Below the pieces are notes generated by a model that was given only the letters and a program-made list of their open reading frames with translations, made no database searches and was not told the origin of the DNA. 64,000 nucleotides of DNA, from the NCBI RefSeq assembly GCF_008033135.1, contig NZ_CP041335.1, positions 1,679,925 to 1,743,924 of the forward strand. The letters run 5' to 3'. Position numbers and translations under genes: made by a program. Shown here piece after piece: positions 24,760 to 31,909 of this stretch (the stretch's first letter is position 1; each line of letters starts with the position of its first letter). Origin of the DNA: Chitinolyticbacter meiyuanensis. GTDB lineage: Bacteria; Pseudomonadota; Gammaproteobacteria; Burkholderiales; Chitinibacteraceae.

Positions 24760-25821
24760 TCAGCGGCGGCGCTTGGCCTGTGGCGAGCGGGTGAGGCCGA
24801 GGTAGCAGGTGATCTCCTCGCGATCGTGATAAAGCTGCTTGGCAGTCAGCGTGTAGCGCAGCTCGGCTTGCTCCAGCGCGGCTTCCAGCAGGCCAAAGCA
24901 GCGCTCGATCTCTGGCCAGCGCTTCTTCATCGGCAGCTTGAGGTTGAACACCGCGTGCCGGGTATAGCCGCGCGTGAACCAGTCGGCGATCAGTTGCGCC
25001 ACGCGTGCTGGCTGTTCGACCATGTCGCACACCAGCCAATCCACCGCGTGCTTGGGCCGATAGCGAAAGCCATCCTCGCGCAGGTGCTTCACGTGGGGGT
25101 GAAGCGCCATGTCGCCCTTCATCGGGCCGTTGTCGATGGCAAACACCTTGAGCCCGCGCGCCACCAGCTGGAAGGTCCAGCCGCCGGGCGCTGCGCCCAG
25201 GTCGACGCCGACCATGCCGGGCTTGAGCAGCGTCTCGGCGTCGGGTACCAGCGTCATAAAGGCTTCCGCCAGCTTGAGCGTGGACCGGCTGGGCGCGCCG
25301 GTCGGCATGCGCACGCGCGGTACCCCCAGCGGCCAGGGGCTGGCGCGCTCCGGATCGGCCTCGGCGGCGATCACGGTATCGAGCGCCGGGAAAAAAAGGT
25401 GCAGGCGCGGGCCACGGCCGGCTGGATCCAGCCAGCCGCGCTCGGTCAGCGCTTTTTCGACGATGGGGGAGAAGCGCTTGCAAAAGCCGGAGAGCGGCTT
25501 GCCGGCATCGCTGTCCGGGTGCTCCAGCCACACTTCGGACCAGCGCCCCGGCTGCGCAATCGCCGCCACGGCATCCAGGATGGGGCTCAGTCGATCGCGT
25601 TCCCCGACCTGGGCCTGTGCCAGCACCGGCAACACCTGGCGAGCGAAGATCCAGTTGCGTGCTTCCAGTGCTGCCGGTTCGACATGGCCGGCGTTTCGCA
25701 GTACCGCCCAGCCGTCGCCACCGTCCCAGCGGCCTTCGCTGGCGTAGCGCCCCTGCCATTCCTGGCGGACGTCGTTCTCGAAACCGGGGCGGCAGTAAAA
25801 CAGCAGGTCGGGGGAGGGCAT
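24760..25821 (-). CDS. rlmM: 23S rRNA (cytidine2498-2'-O)-methyltransferase
   Basis: A 353-residue enzyme with an N-terminal THUMP-like domain and a C-terminal Rossmann methyltransferase. Motif I is VDLGAAPGGWTFQLV and the catalytic region includes VCDMVEQP and LKLPMKKRW. It methylates C2498 of 23S rRNA. ATG 25821 has AAGGA six bases upstream; ATG 25827 is too close to it. The long upstream open frame is non-coding in character. Confidence 0.94.
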   Translation of the reverse strand: MPSPDLLFYCRPGFENDVRQEWQGRYASEGRWDGGDGWAVLRNAGHVEPAALEARNWIFARQVLPVLAQAQVGERDRLSPILDAVAAIAQPGRWSEVWLEHPDSDAGKPLSGFCKRFSPIVEKALTERGWLDPAGRGPRLHLFFPALDTVIAAEADPERASPWPLGVPRVRMPTGAPSRSTLKLAEAFMTLVPDAETLLKPGMVGVDLGAAPGGWTFQLVARGLKVFAIDNGPMKGDMALHPHVKHLREDGFRYRPKHAVDWLVCDMVEQPARVAQLIADWFTRGYTRHAVFNLKLPMKKRWPEIERCFGLLEAALEQAELRYTLTAKQLYHDREEITCYLGLTRSPQAKRRR

Positions 25822-26054
25822 GGGCATTCCTTGTTTGGAGCGGCAGTGTAGTGCCCAGACCCCGCTTTGGCGAGGCGCTTGCCGCTCATCCTCGGCTGGC
25901 GCCCGGATAGACCACGGTTCCGACCGATCATCTAACTTACGCAAAACTGTGTATGTTTTGGTGAATATTGACAGCAACTCCCTGCTTCCACCTCCCCACC
26001 AACCTGCTGCCGGTGCGACACCGCCGGTGTGGGTAACGAGACGGAGGATCTGCG

Positions 26055-26438
26055 ATGCAAGGAAAACGATTCGTTCAAGGCTGTCTGGCACTGCTGCTGA
26101 CGCTGCCGGCATGGGCGGCAGACCCATTGGAACCCCCGCGCTTCGTATCGGGCGGGGTGGGTGATGAGGAGTTGGCAGCGCTGCAGGCGGTGAAGCCGCA
26201 GTACAACCTGCAACTGATGACGACAGAAAAATCCGGGGGCTACCTGGCTGGCGTGAAGGTCACCATCCAGGACGGCAAGGGCCAGACCGTGCTCGACACG
26301 GTGACCACCGGGCCTTACCTGTTCGTGCAGTTGCCGGACGGGCGCTACCAGCTCAGCGCCGATTACGACGGCAAGGTGGTGAAACGGGCGGTCGGTGTGC
26401 ACGGTCAGAAGGCAAGGACCCTGCACCTGACTTGGTAA
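26055..26438 (+). CDS. Small exported protein with a carboxypeptidase-regulatory-like beta domain
   Basis: A 127-residue protein with a signal peptide (cleavage after LPAWAA). The mature part starts with a short linker and contains one Ig-like beta sandwich of the regulatory CarboxypepD/transthyretin style (GYLAGVKVTIQDGKGQTVLD followed by LFVQLPDGRYQLSA). Periplasmic location is expected. The RBS GGAGG is well placed. A tiny gene follows in the same orientation. Confidence 0.72.
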   Translation: MQGKRFVQGCLALLLTLPAWAADPLEPPRFVSGGVGDEELAALQAVKPQYNLQLMTTEKSGGYLAGVKVTIQDGKGQTVLDTVTTGPYLFVQLPDGRYQLSADYDGKVVKRAVGVHGQKARTLHLTW

Positions 26439-26462
26439 ACCGGGTCGACAAGGAGAACGATC

Positions 26463-26588
26463 ATGGCAAGAAGACTGGTGGGAATCTGGTTGCTGGCCAT
26501 CATGGCAACCGTGTCCGGTGTACTCTGGTCGTCCTCCACGCCCGACCCCCAGCAGACCGCGCGTAGCGAAACGCCGCAGCGCGGCTAA
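26463..26588 (+). CDS. Small membrane peptide of 41 residues
   Basis: The frame starts at ATG 26463 behind a good AAGGAG and encodes MARRLVGIWLLAIMATVSGV followed by a Ser/Thr/Pro/Gln-rich tail. One hydrophobic helix would anchor or export it. It lies 24 bases after the small exported protein gene and before a shared terminator. RBS, spacing and hydrophobic N-terminus support translation; no family is known. Confidence 0.5.
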   Translation: MARRLVGIWLLAIMATVSGVLWSSSTPDPQQTARSETPQRG

Positions 26589-26592
26589 AACG

Positions 26593-26621
26593 AAAACGGC
26601 CTGCCACGCGGCAGGCCGTTT
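26593..26621. terminator. Intrinsic terminator between convergent genes
   Basis: AAAACGGCCTGCC pairs with GGCAGGCCGTTT. It lies between the stop of the 41-residue peptide and that of the large GDPD lipoprotein, and could serve both. Confidence 0.88.
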
Positions 26622-26635
26622 CTCCAGGCAGCGTC

Positions 26636-29125
26636 TTATTGGCCTAGCGGCAGCTTCTGCGGCAGGCGAATCTTGATGAACTCGTTGTCATCCGGCTTGC
26701 CGGCGCCCTTGTGGCGGCCGACGCTGAACGGGAAGTTGTTGTCGTCCATCACCAAGAGCGTCTCGGCATCGAGCACCAGCACGTCCTCAATGGTGTTGAA
26801 CGGCATGCCGAACGGGTTACCCATCGCGATGTCGCCCGGCTCGCCCGGGCCGCCGATCAGGGTCGGGTTGGCGAGCTTCATCAGGTCCACCAGCTCGCTC
26901 TTTTCCACGTAATCACCGGCGGTACCCAACTTGATCCGGTAAAGCTTCTTGTGCCCGGCCGGATCGCCCTGGCTGGGGTCGCGTTCGATCACGATGCCTT
27001 CGCTGCCGTTGAACAGGATGAAGTCGCCGATATTGGTGCCCTTGGCATCAAGCCGGTACTTGTACTGCTTGCCGGTGTAGCTGCGACTGGCGATGTCGAA
27101 CTTGTGGATCAGCAGCGTTTTGCCGTCGTCTCCGGCGAGCGGCAGTTCCAGCAGCGGATAGAGCTTCTTGCCGTCCGGGCTGATCGCCATACCTTCGAAG
27201 CCGCCAGAGCGCTGGGCACGGAACGGCAGCGTCAGGCTGGTGCTGCGGTACGGCCAGTAGAGGCCCGCCATCCACGGCGTGTTGGCGCCAGCTTCACCCT
27301 GCTGGTTGGTGCCGTCGTCGCTATCTGCGCCGTTGAAAATGGGGAAATCACCGAACAGGTAGACGGTGCGGATGGCCGGGAATTTCTCCTGCACCCGGAT
27401 CAGTGTGCGGAAGTCGAAGCTCTGGATGTCGGCGCGGGCCTGTAGATTGGCGGCAACGATGATGCCTGCCACGGTATCCGCCATGACATCCGGCCCCACG
27501 GTGCGATCGCGATAGACCTTGCCATGTGCATCGCTATCGCTGCGCGGGTTGAGCTTGGTTTCGATGTTGAACCGCACCCGCTCGGCGTTCTTCACCCGGC
27601 GCGCTGCATCGGCGTGGTTCTTGCCGGCGCCGGTCTTGTAATAGGCGACGTAGGCGGTGACGAGGTCAAATACGTCGTTCAGCGTCGGCAACACGTAAAC
27701 GTTGCCATAGCCTTTGCTGGTCGCGACTTGGGCAGACACTGGCGACAACGCCGGATCGTTCAGCTGCTCCGGCCCGCGGAACACCTTGTCGCAGATGAAG
27801 GTGGACTGGATCTGCGTCTGGGTCAGGTCGCGGATCAGCTGCTCATCGGCGAAAACATAAGGGGTGCCGTCGGTGCGGCGGCATTTTTGCGATTCGATAT
27901 ACGGGTCGTGTTTGAGGATGACCTTGCCGTCCTGGCTGATGCCGGTGTCGAGCTCCAGCGTGGTCATCAAGTTGTCGAGCGCAGCCTCCATCGCCGGCAG
28001 CGTGTTCTCCGGCCGCAGGTTGCGCCCGCCGCGGTGCCCTTGGGCATCGAACTTCGCCGGATCGATCAGGCCGTCGGCATCCAGGTAGTCCCCGGCCTGG
28101 CCGTCGCCATTGGCGTCGAATTCCCGCACGGCCTGCAGCAGCAGGTCCGGGCGGTCGGAAATGATGCCGGAGACGCCAGCCTTCAGCAGCGTGGCCATTT
28201 CCGCCTTGGTATTCACCGTCCAGGTCACCACCGGGAAGCCGGCCTTCTTGATCAGCGCCAGGTCATGGATGTCGCTGGCGGCACGGGCCAGATCGGCGGG
28301 GCTGTTGGCACCGCGGGCGTAATGGGCATCCGGGCTGGATTTGACGCCGTTGGCGTCGTACTTCAGCTCGACGTAGTACGGCGAGAACACCGGATCGCGC
28401 GTGGCGCCATGCGCGAAGGCATGCTGCCTGACCGCGTTCATCACGCGCAGCGCAGCGATCTCCTCTTGGCGCGGGTTCTGCGGTGAGCGTACTTCGCGGC
28501 CGGCATTGGCGAAGTCGGGCAGCGGAATCGGCGCCTCCAGCAGCACGCCAGTGGCGTCGACATGCAGCAGGTAGGGCCCGAATTCGTCGCCGATCCACAG
28601 CGTGCCATCGGGGGCGCGCTGCAGTGATTCGATATCGAAGTCCGCACCGGTCAGCACACGGTCACGGCTGTAGTGGTTGACGATGGGGAAGTCGATCTTC
28701 TTGTTCGGATCCTTCAGCTCGATGAACGACGCCACCGCCACGCTGCCGCTGGTGAAGTCCGGCTTCACCTGGTAGATACGCAGGTTGAAGTCCGCCGAGT
28801 TCTCAATGCCGCCGTAACCATTGTCGGCCATCGCCCAGTAGCTGCCGTTGCCGGCGTCGATCACTGCCGAGAAGCCCTGTACCGGTTGCTTGGCGAACGG
28901 CGCCGCCATGCCGTTGAACAGCGTGCCACCCAGATAGCGACCGGAGGCGGGGCCATCGGCAAAAGTGGTGGCGGGGAGGACGGCTCGGCCGAGTAGGGTA
29001 GGAGTGGTTACGCCGCTTGAAGGAGGGTCGTCCGGATCATCCCCATTGCATGCCAATAGTGGCAGGCAGAGTGCAGTGACCAGAAAAAAGGCCAGAGATC
29101 GTGGGGGAAGCATGCGGGATGGCAT
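26636..29125 (-). CDS. Phytase-like esterase/glycerophosphodiesterase composite lipoprotein
   Basis: An 829-residue lipoprotein (lipobox LLAC, Cys26). Residues 45-205 and about 640-825 resemble the two parts of a phytase-like beta-propeller (ESLQRAPDGTLWIGDEFGPY; FEGMAISPDGKKLYPLLE). Between them lies glycerophosphodiester phosphodiesterase sequence in unusual order: a C-terminal-type segment at 222-335 (WTVNTKAEMATLL, GIISDRPD), then an EF-hand-like DANGDG run at 338-355, then the catalytic N-terminal-type segment (GHRGG at 363-367, PENT at 372-375, ELD at 391-393, KHDP at 405-408). It probably releases phosphate or glycerol phosphate from organic phosphates at the cell surface. ATG 29125 has GGAG upstream. 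Confidence 0.82.
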   Translation of the reverse strand: MPSRMLPPRSLAFFLVTALCLPLLACNGDDPDDPPSSGVTTPTLLGRAVLPATTFADGPASGRYLGGTLFNGMAAPFAKQPVQGFSAVIDAGNGSYWAMADNGYGGIENSADFNLRIYQVKPDFTSGSVAVASFIELKDPNKKIDFPIVNHYSRDRVLTGADFDIESLQRAPDGTLWIGDEFGPYLLHVDATGVLLEAPIPLPDFANAGREVRSPQNPRQEEIAALRVMNAVRQHAFAHGATRDPVFSPYYVELKYDANGVKSSPDAHYARGANSPADLARAASDIHDLALIKKAGFPVVTWTVNTKAEMATLLKAGVSGIISDRPDLLLQAVREFDANGDGQAGDYLDADGLIDPAKFDAQGHRGGRNLRPENTLPAMEAALDNLMTTLELDTGISQDGKVILKHDPYIESQKCRRTDGTPYVFADEQLIRDLTQTQIQSTFICDKVFRGPEQLNDPALSPVSAQVATSKGYGNVYVLPTLNDVFDLVTAYVAYYKTGAGKNHADAARRVKNAERVRFNIETKLNPRSDSDAHGKVYRDRTVGPDVMADTVAGIIVAANLQARADIQSFDFRTLIRVQEKFPAIRTVYLFGDFPIFNGADSDDGTNQQGEAGANTPWMAGLYWPYRSTSLTLPFRAQRSGGFEGMAISPDGKKLYPLLELPLAGDDGKTLLIHKFDIASRSYTGKQYKYRLDAKGTNIGDFILFNGSEGIVIERDPSQGDPAGHKKLYRIKLGTAGDYVEKSELVDLMKLANPTLIGGPGEPGDIAMGNPFGMPFNTIEDVLVLDAETLLVMDDNNFPFSVGRHKGAGKPDDNEFIKIRLPQKLPLGQ

Positions 29126-29414
29126 GGGAGCTCCGTAGGACTGTAGAAAGGAGCAGACATGTTCCCGACCTTGTTTTAATCAAGCGTGACGAGGCTGTTG
29201 CTTCGCAGTGAAGAGATGGTTGCAAAATGAATTAATTCTTATGCTTCAAAATGTTACGGATACATCGGGGATCGAGCTACCGTGTACGGGAAATGGATCA
29301 ATCCGGATTATCGAACTGGGGATTGGCTATTGTGCACAAGCGTTCTCTAATGCGGCTTCCAGCGGAGTTCTTCGAGGTGGCCGTTTGGTAACACCACGTA
29401 AAGGCCCTGTGTAA

Positions 29415-29457
29415 TTTTTTTCACACGCAGGTTGACCTACTTGGTTTGTGAAAAAAA
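29415..29457 (+). promoter_or_regulatory. Inverted repeat upstream of the repeat-lipoprotein gene
   Basis: A perfect 11-base inverted repeat: TTTTTTTCACA (29415-29425) and TGTGAAAAAAA (29447-29457), with 21 bases between. The right arm fills the spacer of the promoter at 29441-29469, so it may be an operator. As RNA it could not act on the downstream gene, since it precedes the start site. Confidence 0.5.
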
Positions 29458-29469
29458 AGGCGCTAGTCT
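29441..29469 (+). promoter_or_regulatory. Promoter candidate of the repeat-lipoprotein gene
   Basis: TTGGTT at 29441-29446, a 17-base spacer, and TAGTCT at 29464-29469, 39 bases before the ATG at 29509. The hexamers are moderate matches; the spacing is optimal. Confidence 0.5.
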
Positions 29470-29508
29470 GGCTTCGCTGTTCGTCAAACTCACACAGAGG
29501 TATTCCAA

Positions 29509-29823
29509 ATGTCCAAGATCCTGACCGCTCTGCTTGCAGGTCTGTTCGCTCTTTCGATTGCTGCGTGCAGCAAATCCGAACCGCAAGCTGCCGAAGGTGC
29601 AGCTGAAACTGCAACGGGTGCCGAACATCCGCAAGCTGCTGAAGGCAATGCCGAAACCGCTACTGGCGCTGCGCAACCGCAAGCAGCTGAAGGCAACGCC
29701 GAAACCGCTACTGGCGCTGCTCAACCGCAAGCCGCCGAAGGCAACGCCGAAACCGCTACTGGCGCTGCGCAACCGCAAGCCGCCGAAGGCAACGCCGAAA
29801 ACGCGACTGCTCCGGCGAAGTAA
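29509..29823 (+). CDS. Tandem-repeat lipoprotein
   Basis: A 104-residue protein with a lipoprotein signal ending SIAAC (Cys20) followed by five 16-residue repeats with the core PQAAEGNAETATGAAQ. The mature part is made only of Ala, Glu, Gly, Gln, Pro, Thr and Asn, and should be an extended, acidic, disordered strand. The last repeat is altered to end ATAPAK. Copy-number change by slippage would keep the frame, as each unit is 48 bases. A role as a spacer, a low-complexity cell-wall interacting lipoprotein or a decoy is possible, with no family assignment. It ends at a terminator at 29883. Confidence 0.82.
   Translation: MSKILTALLAGLFALSIAACSKSEPQAAEGAAETATGAEHPQAAEGNAETATGAAQPQAAEGNAETATGAAQPQAAEGNAETATGAAQPQAAEGNAENATAPAK
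29581..29820 (+). repeat. Five tandem 48-bp repeats inside the lipoprotein gene
   Basis: Five directly adjacent 48-base units, in frame. Units 2, 3 and 4 encode identical 16-residue peptides and differ only at a few silent sites; units 1 and 5 are diverged. The pattern indicates recent expansion or homogenisation. Confidence 0.95.
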
Positions 29824-29882
29824 CATTCTGATGCCGACAGCGAGGATGCCTATATCACTCGCTGCATCGGCTGCATATATTG

Positions 29883-29911
29883 AAAGGACAGCAATTGCTG
29901 TCCTTTCTTTT
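29883..29911 (+). terminator. Intrinsic terminator after the repeat-lipoprotein gene
   Basis: AAAGGACAGCAA pairs with TTGCTGTCCTTT, followed by CTTTTCTT, 60 bases past the lipoprotein stop and 13 bases before the next ATG. It would separate the lipoprotein transcript from the metallopeptidase pair or attenuate read-through into it. Confidence 0.8.
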
Positions 29912-29923
29912 CTTGGGGGCAAG

Positions 29924-30850
29924 ATGAAACAGAAGGTACGTTTAGGACTGTGCAGCTTGGGCCTTATGTTGCTGCTGGCTGCGTGTTGCGAGAAGGTAAG
30001 CACTGAAAGCAAGCCTACCGCTAAAGTCAACAAGACATTCAAGTTCGTGTACTCCCCCCCGAAGAACCCCGATCTGAAGCCGTATTTCGAATTACTGCAG
30101 CAGCGAAAAGCGCAAGAAGGGATGGAGCCTATCCTGGCGCTGGTCAACTGGCCTGATGGGATGACCTTGGAGACCAAGGAGTGCGGGCAGGCCAACGCAT
30201 TCTATTGGCCAGGTAAATCGCTGATCGTGACCTGCTACGAGATGTATAAGGACATGCGTGACAAGGCCGAAGCGCAGATGCAACACCGTTCTGCCGAATA
30301 CCGCCGTCGCGTCACTATCGGTGGCATGAAATTCCTGTTTCTCCATGAGCTAGGGCACGGCTTCTTCGATATTTTCAAGGTGCCCATCATTGGAAATCCA
30401 GAAGATGCGGCTGATGCGTTTGCGATCTATGCATTGCTGAAATCAAAAAATCCCGAAGTGCATTGGATACTGCAAGGTGCGAAATTCTTCTTCATGAAAA
30501 ACCATGCAGACTTTGGCAGCACCAAAGATTTACAATTCGGTGCATTTGCTGATGCCCATCCACTCCACCAGCAGCGCTATTTCAATATGCTCTGCTTTGC
30601 TTATGGCAGCGATCCCAAGCACTACGGCTTCCTTGTGGAAAAGGGCTATCTGCCAGAAGGGCGGGCCAAGTCTTGCCCTCAGGACTGGCGACGACTGGAT
30701 GAATCCATGAAGCAGCTTGTCACCCCGCATCTGGATCAGACCGAGTTGAAAAAGCGTCAAGCCATGCTAAGTGCCAAGCAAGACCCGGAAGCCTATGATG
30801 CGTCGAGTATCGATGCACTGAAACGTGAAGGTGAATCAACAAAGAAATGA
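29924..30850 (+). CDS. DUF4344-family metallopeptidase lipoprotein, copy 1
   Basis: A 308-residue lipoprotein (lipobox LAAC, Cys21). The zinc-peptidase motif HELGH is at 141-145, and GNPEDAADAFAIY (about 158-170) supplies the expected acidic third ligand. Conserved cysteines at 87, 104 and later suggest disulfides. DUF4344 proteins are putative metallopeptidases without known substrates. The stop overlaps the start of a paralogue by four bases (ATGA). The start at 29924 is preceded by GGGGGCAAG. Composition is noticeably less GC-rich than typical genes here. Confidence 0.82.
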   Translation: MKQKVRLGLCSLGLMLLLAACCEKVSTESKPTAKVNKTFKFVYSPPKNPDLKPYFELLQQRKAQEGMEPILALVNWPDGMTLETKECGQANAFYWPGKSLIVTCYEMYKDMRDKAEAQMQHRSAEYRRRVTIGGMKFLFLHELGHGFFDIFKVPIIGNPEDAADAFAIYALLKSKNPEVHWILQGAKFFFMKNHADFGSTKDLQFGAFADAHPLHQQRYFNMLCFAYGSDPKHYGFLVEKGYLPEGRAKSCPQDWRRLDESMKQLVTPHLDQTELKKRQAMLSAKQDPEAYDASSIDALKREGESTKK

Positions 30851-31857
30851 AGATGTCCCTTGTCGTGACAAGGTGTTCCGCATTATTGAAGCCACCGGTT
30901 CAGGAGGGCTGTCGAAGGGGGAGGGCGATTGCCGGTGGAGCGCTGGCGGTCGCCCTGCTCGGTTTGGCGGCCTGCGGGAAAGAGCGTCCTGCTTTACTAC
31001 CGCAGGCGGCAGATCCTCCCCCGCCACAGATCGGTAAATTGCGTATTGCATATACGCCGCCGGAGCAACAAGCGCTCGAGCCCTATTACAGCTATATGAA
31101 GGGTTCCAACGTCCAGGCGACCATGTTACCGATATTGAAGCTGGTTAACTGGCCGCATGATTTGATTCTGGAGACAAAACAATGCGGTGCTCCTAACGCC
31201 TATTACTATCCTGGCGAAGGGCGCATCGTGAGCTGTTATGAGCTGGCTAAAGATTTTCATGACAGAGCCGATGTGCTAATGCAGCATCGCTCCCCGGAAT
31301 ACCGCAAGCAAGTGGTCATCGGCGGAATGAAGTTTGTGTTCCTGCATGAAATGGGGCATGCGGTATATGATGCCTTTCAGGTTCCGATTGTAGGAAATCC
31401 GGAAGATGCTGCAGATGCATTTGCCATATACATGCTATTGCATTGCAAGGATCCATCTTCAGAGTGGATACTCAAGGGGGCCAAGTTCTTCTTCATGAAG
31501 AATCATGCCGATTTTGCCAGCACCGATGAATTGCAGTTCGGATCGTTTGCGGATTCGCATCCGCTACACCAACAACGTTATTTCAATATGCTGTGCTATG
31601 CCTATGGCAGTAACACAGATAGATATGGCATTTTGGTTGAAAAAGGTTTTCTGCCTCAAGGGCGTGCGGCAAGTTGTGAGCAGGATTGGCATCGCCTCGA
31701 CAAGGCGATGCGAAAATTACTGGCGGGCCACTTTAATCTTGCGGCCTTGGATGATCCGATCGAACAGGCAAAATATGCGTATCCAGCATCGCAAAGCGCA
31801 GCCTCTTCGGTCGCTGAGCTGCCGTTTGGTCTTGGTCCTTTGCAGGCTGCGGATTAA
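30847..31857 (+). CDS. DUF4344-family metallopeptidase lipoprotein, copy 2
   Basis: A 336-residue paralogue of the preceding gene. It has a longer N-terminus, a lipobox (LAAC, Cys43), HEMGH at 167-171 and the same GNPEDAADAFAIY, WIL-GAKFFFMKNHADF and HPLHQQRYFNMLC blocks. The C-terminal tails of the two copies diverge. Both active sites look intact, so neither is a pseudogene. Translation is coupled through the ATGA overlap, and a terminator follows at 31861. A tandem duplication followed by divergence is the simplest explanation. Confidence 0.82.
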   Translation: MKMSLVVTRCSALLKPPVQEGCRRGRAIAGGALAVALLGLAACGKERPALLPQAADPPPPQIGKLRIAYTPPEQQALEPYYSYMKGSNVQATMLPILKLVNWPHDLILETKQCGAPNAYYYPGEGRIVSCYELAKDFHDRADVLMQHRSPEYRKQVVIGGMKFVFLHEMGHAVYDAFQVPIVGNPEDAADAFAIYMLLHCKDPSSEWILKGAKFFFMKNHADFASTDELQFGSFADSHPLHQQRYFNMLCYAYGSNTDRYGILVEKGFLPQGRAASCEQDWHRLDKAMRKLLAGHFNLAALDDPIEQAKYAYPASQSAASSVAELPFGLGPLQAAD

Positions 31858-31860
31858 AAC

Positions 31861-31887
31861 AAAAACAGGGGCAATGCCCCTGTTTTT
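31861..31887. terminator. Bidirectional terminator between the metallopeptidase and decarboxylase genes
   Basis: AAAAACAGGGGC pairs with GCCCCTGTTTTT between two convergent genes, with A and T runs on both flanks. Confidence 0.93.
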
Positions 31888-31909
31888 GTTTTGATGAACC
31901 ACAACTGCT

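Larger units (their letters stand above)
29126..29508. other. AT-richer intergenic region with promoter and inverted repeat
   Basis: These 383 bases lie between divergent genes and carry no supported coding sequence; a 68-codon frame at 29208-29414 has no ribosome-binding site or family resemblance. The right end holds a promoter and inverted repeat. Composition looks clearly less GC-rich than most of the window. Confidence 0.6.

Noticed and set aside
29208-29414. A 68-codon frame in the gap before the repeat lipoprotein
   Set aside because: No ribosome-binding site, no signal or domain, and it ends within the inverted repeat.
29581-29820. 48-bp tandem repeats as a CRISPR array
   Set aside because: There are no unique spacers; the units are directly adjacent, in frame and coding.
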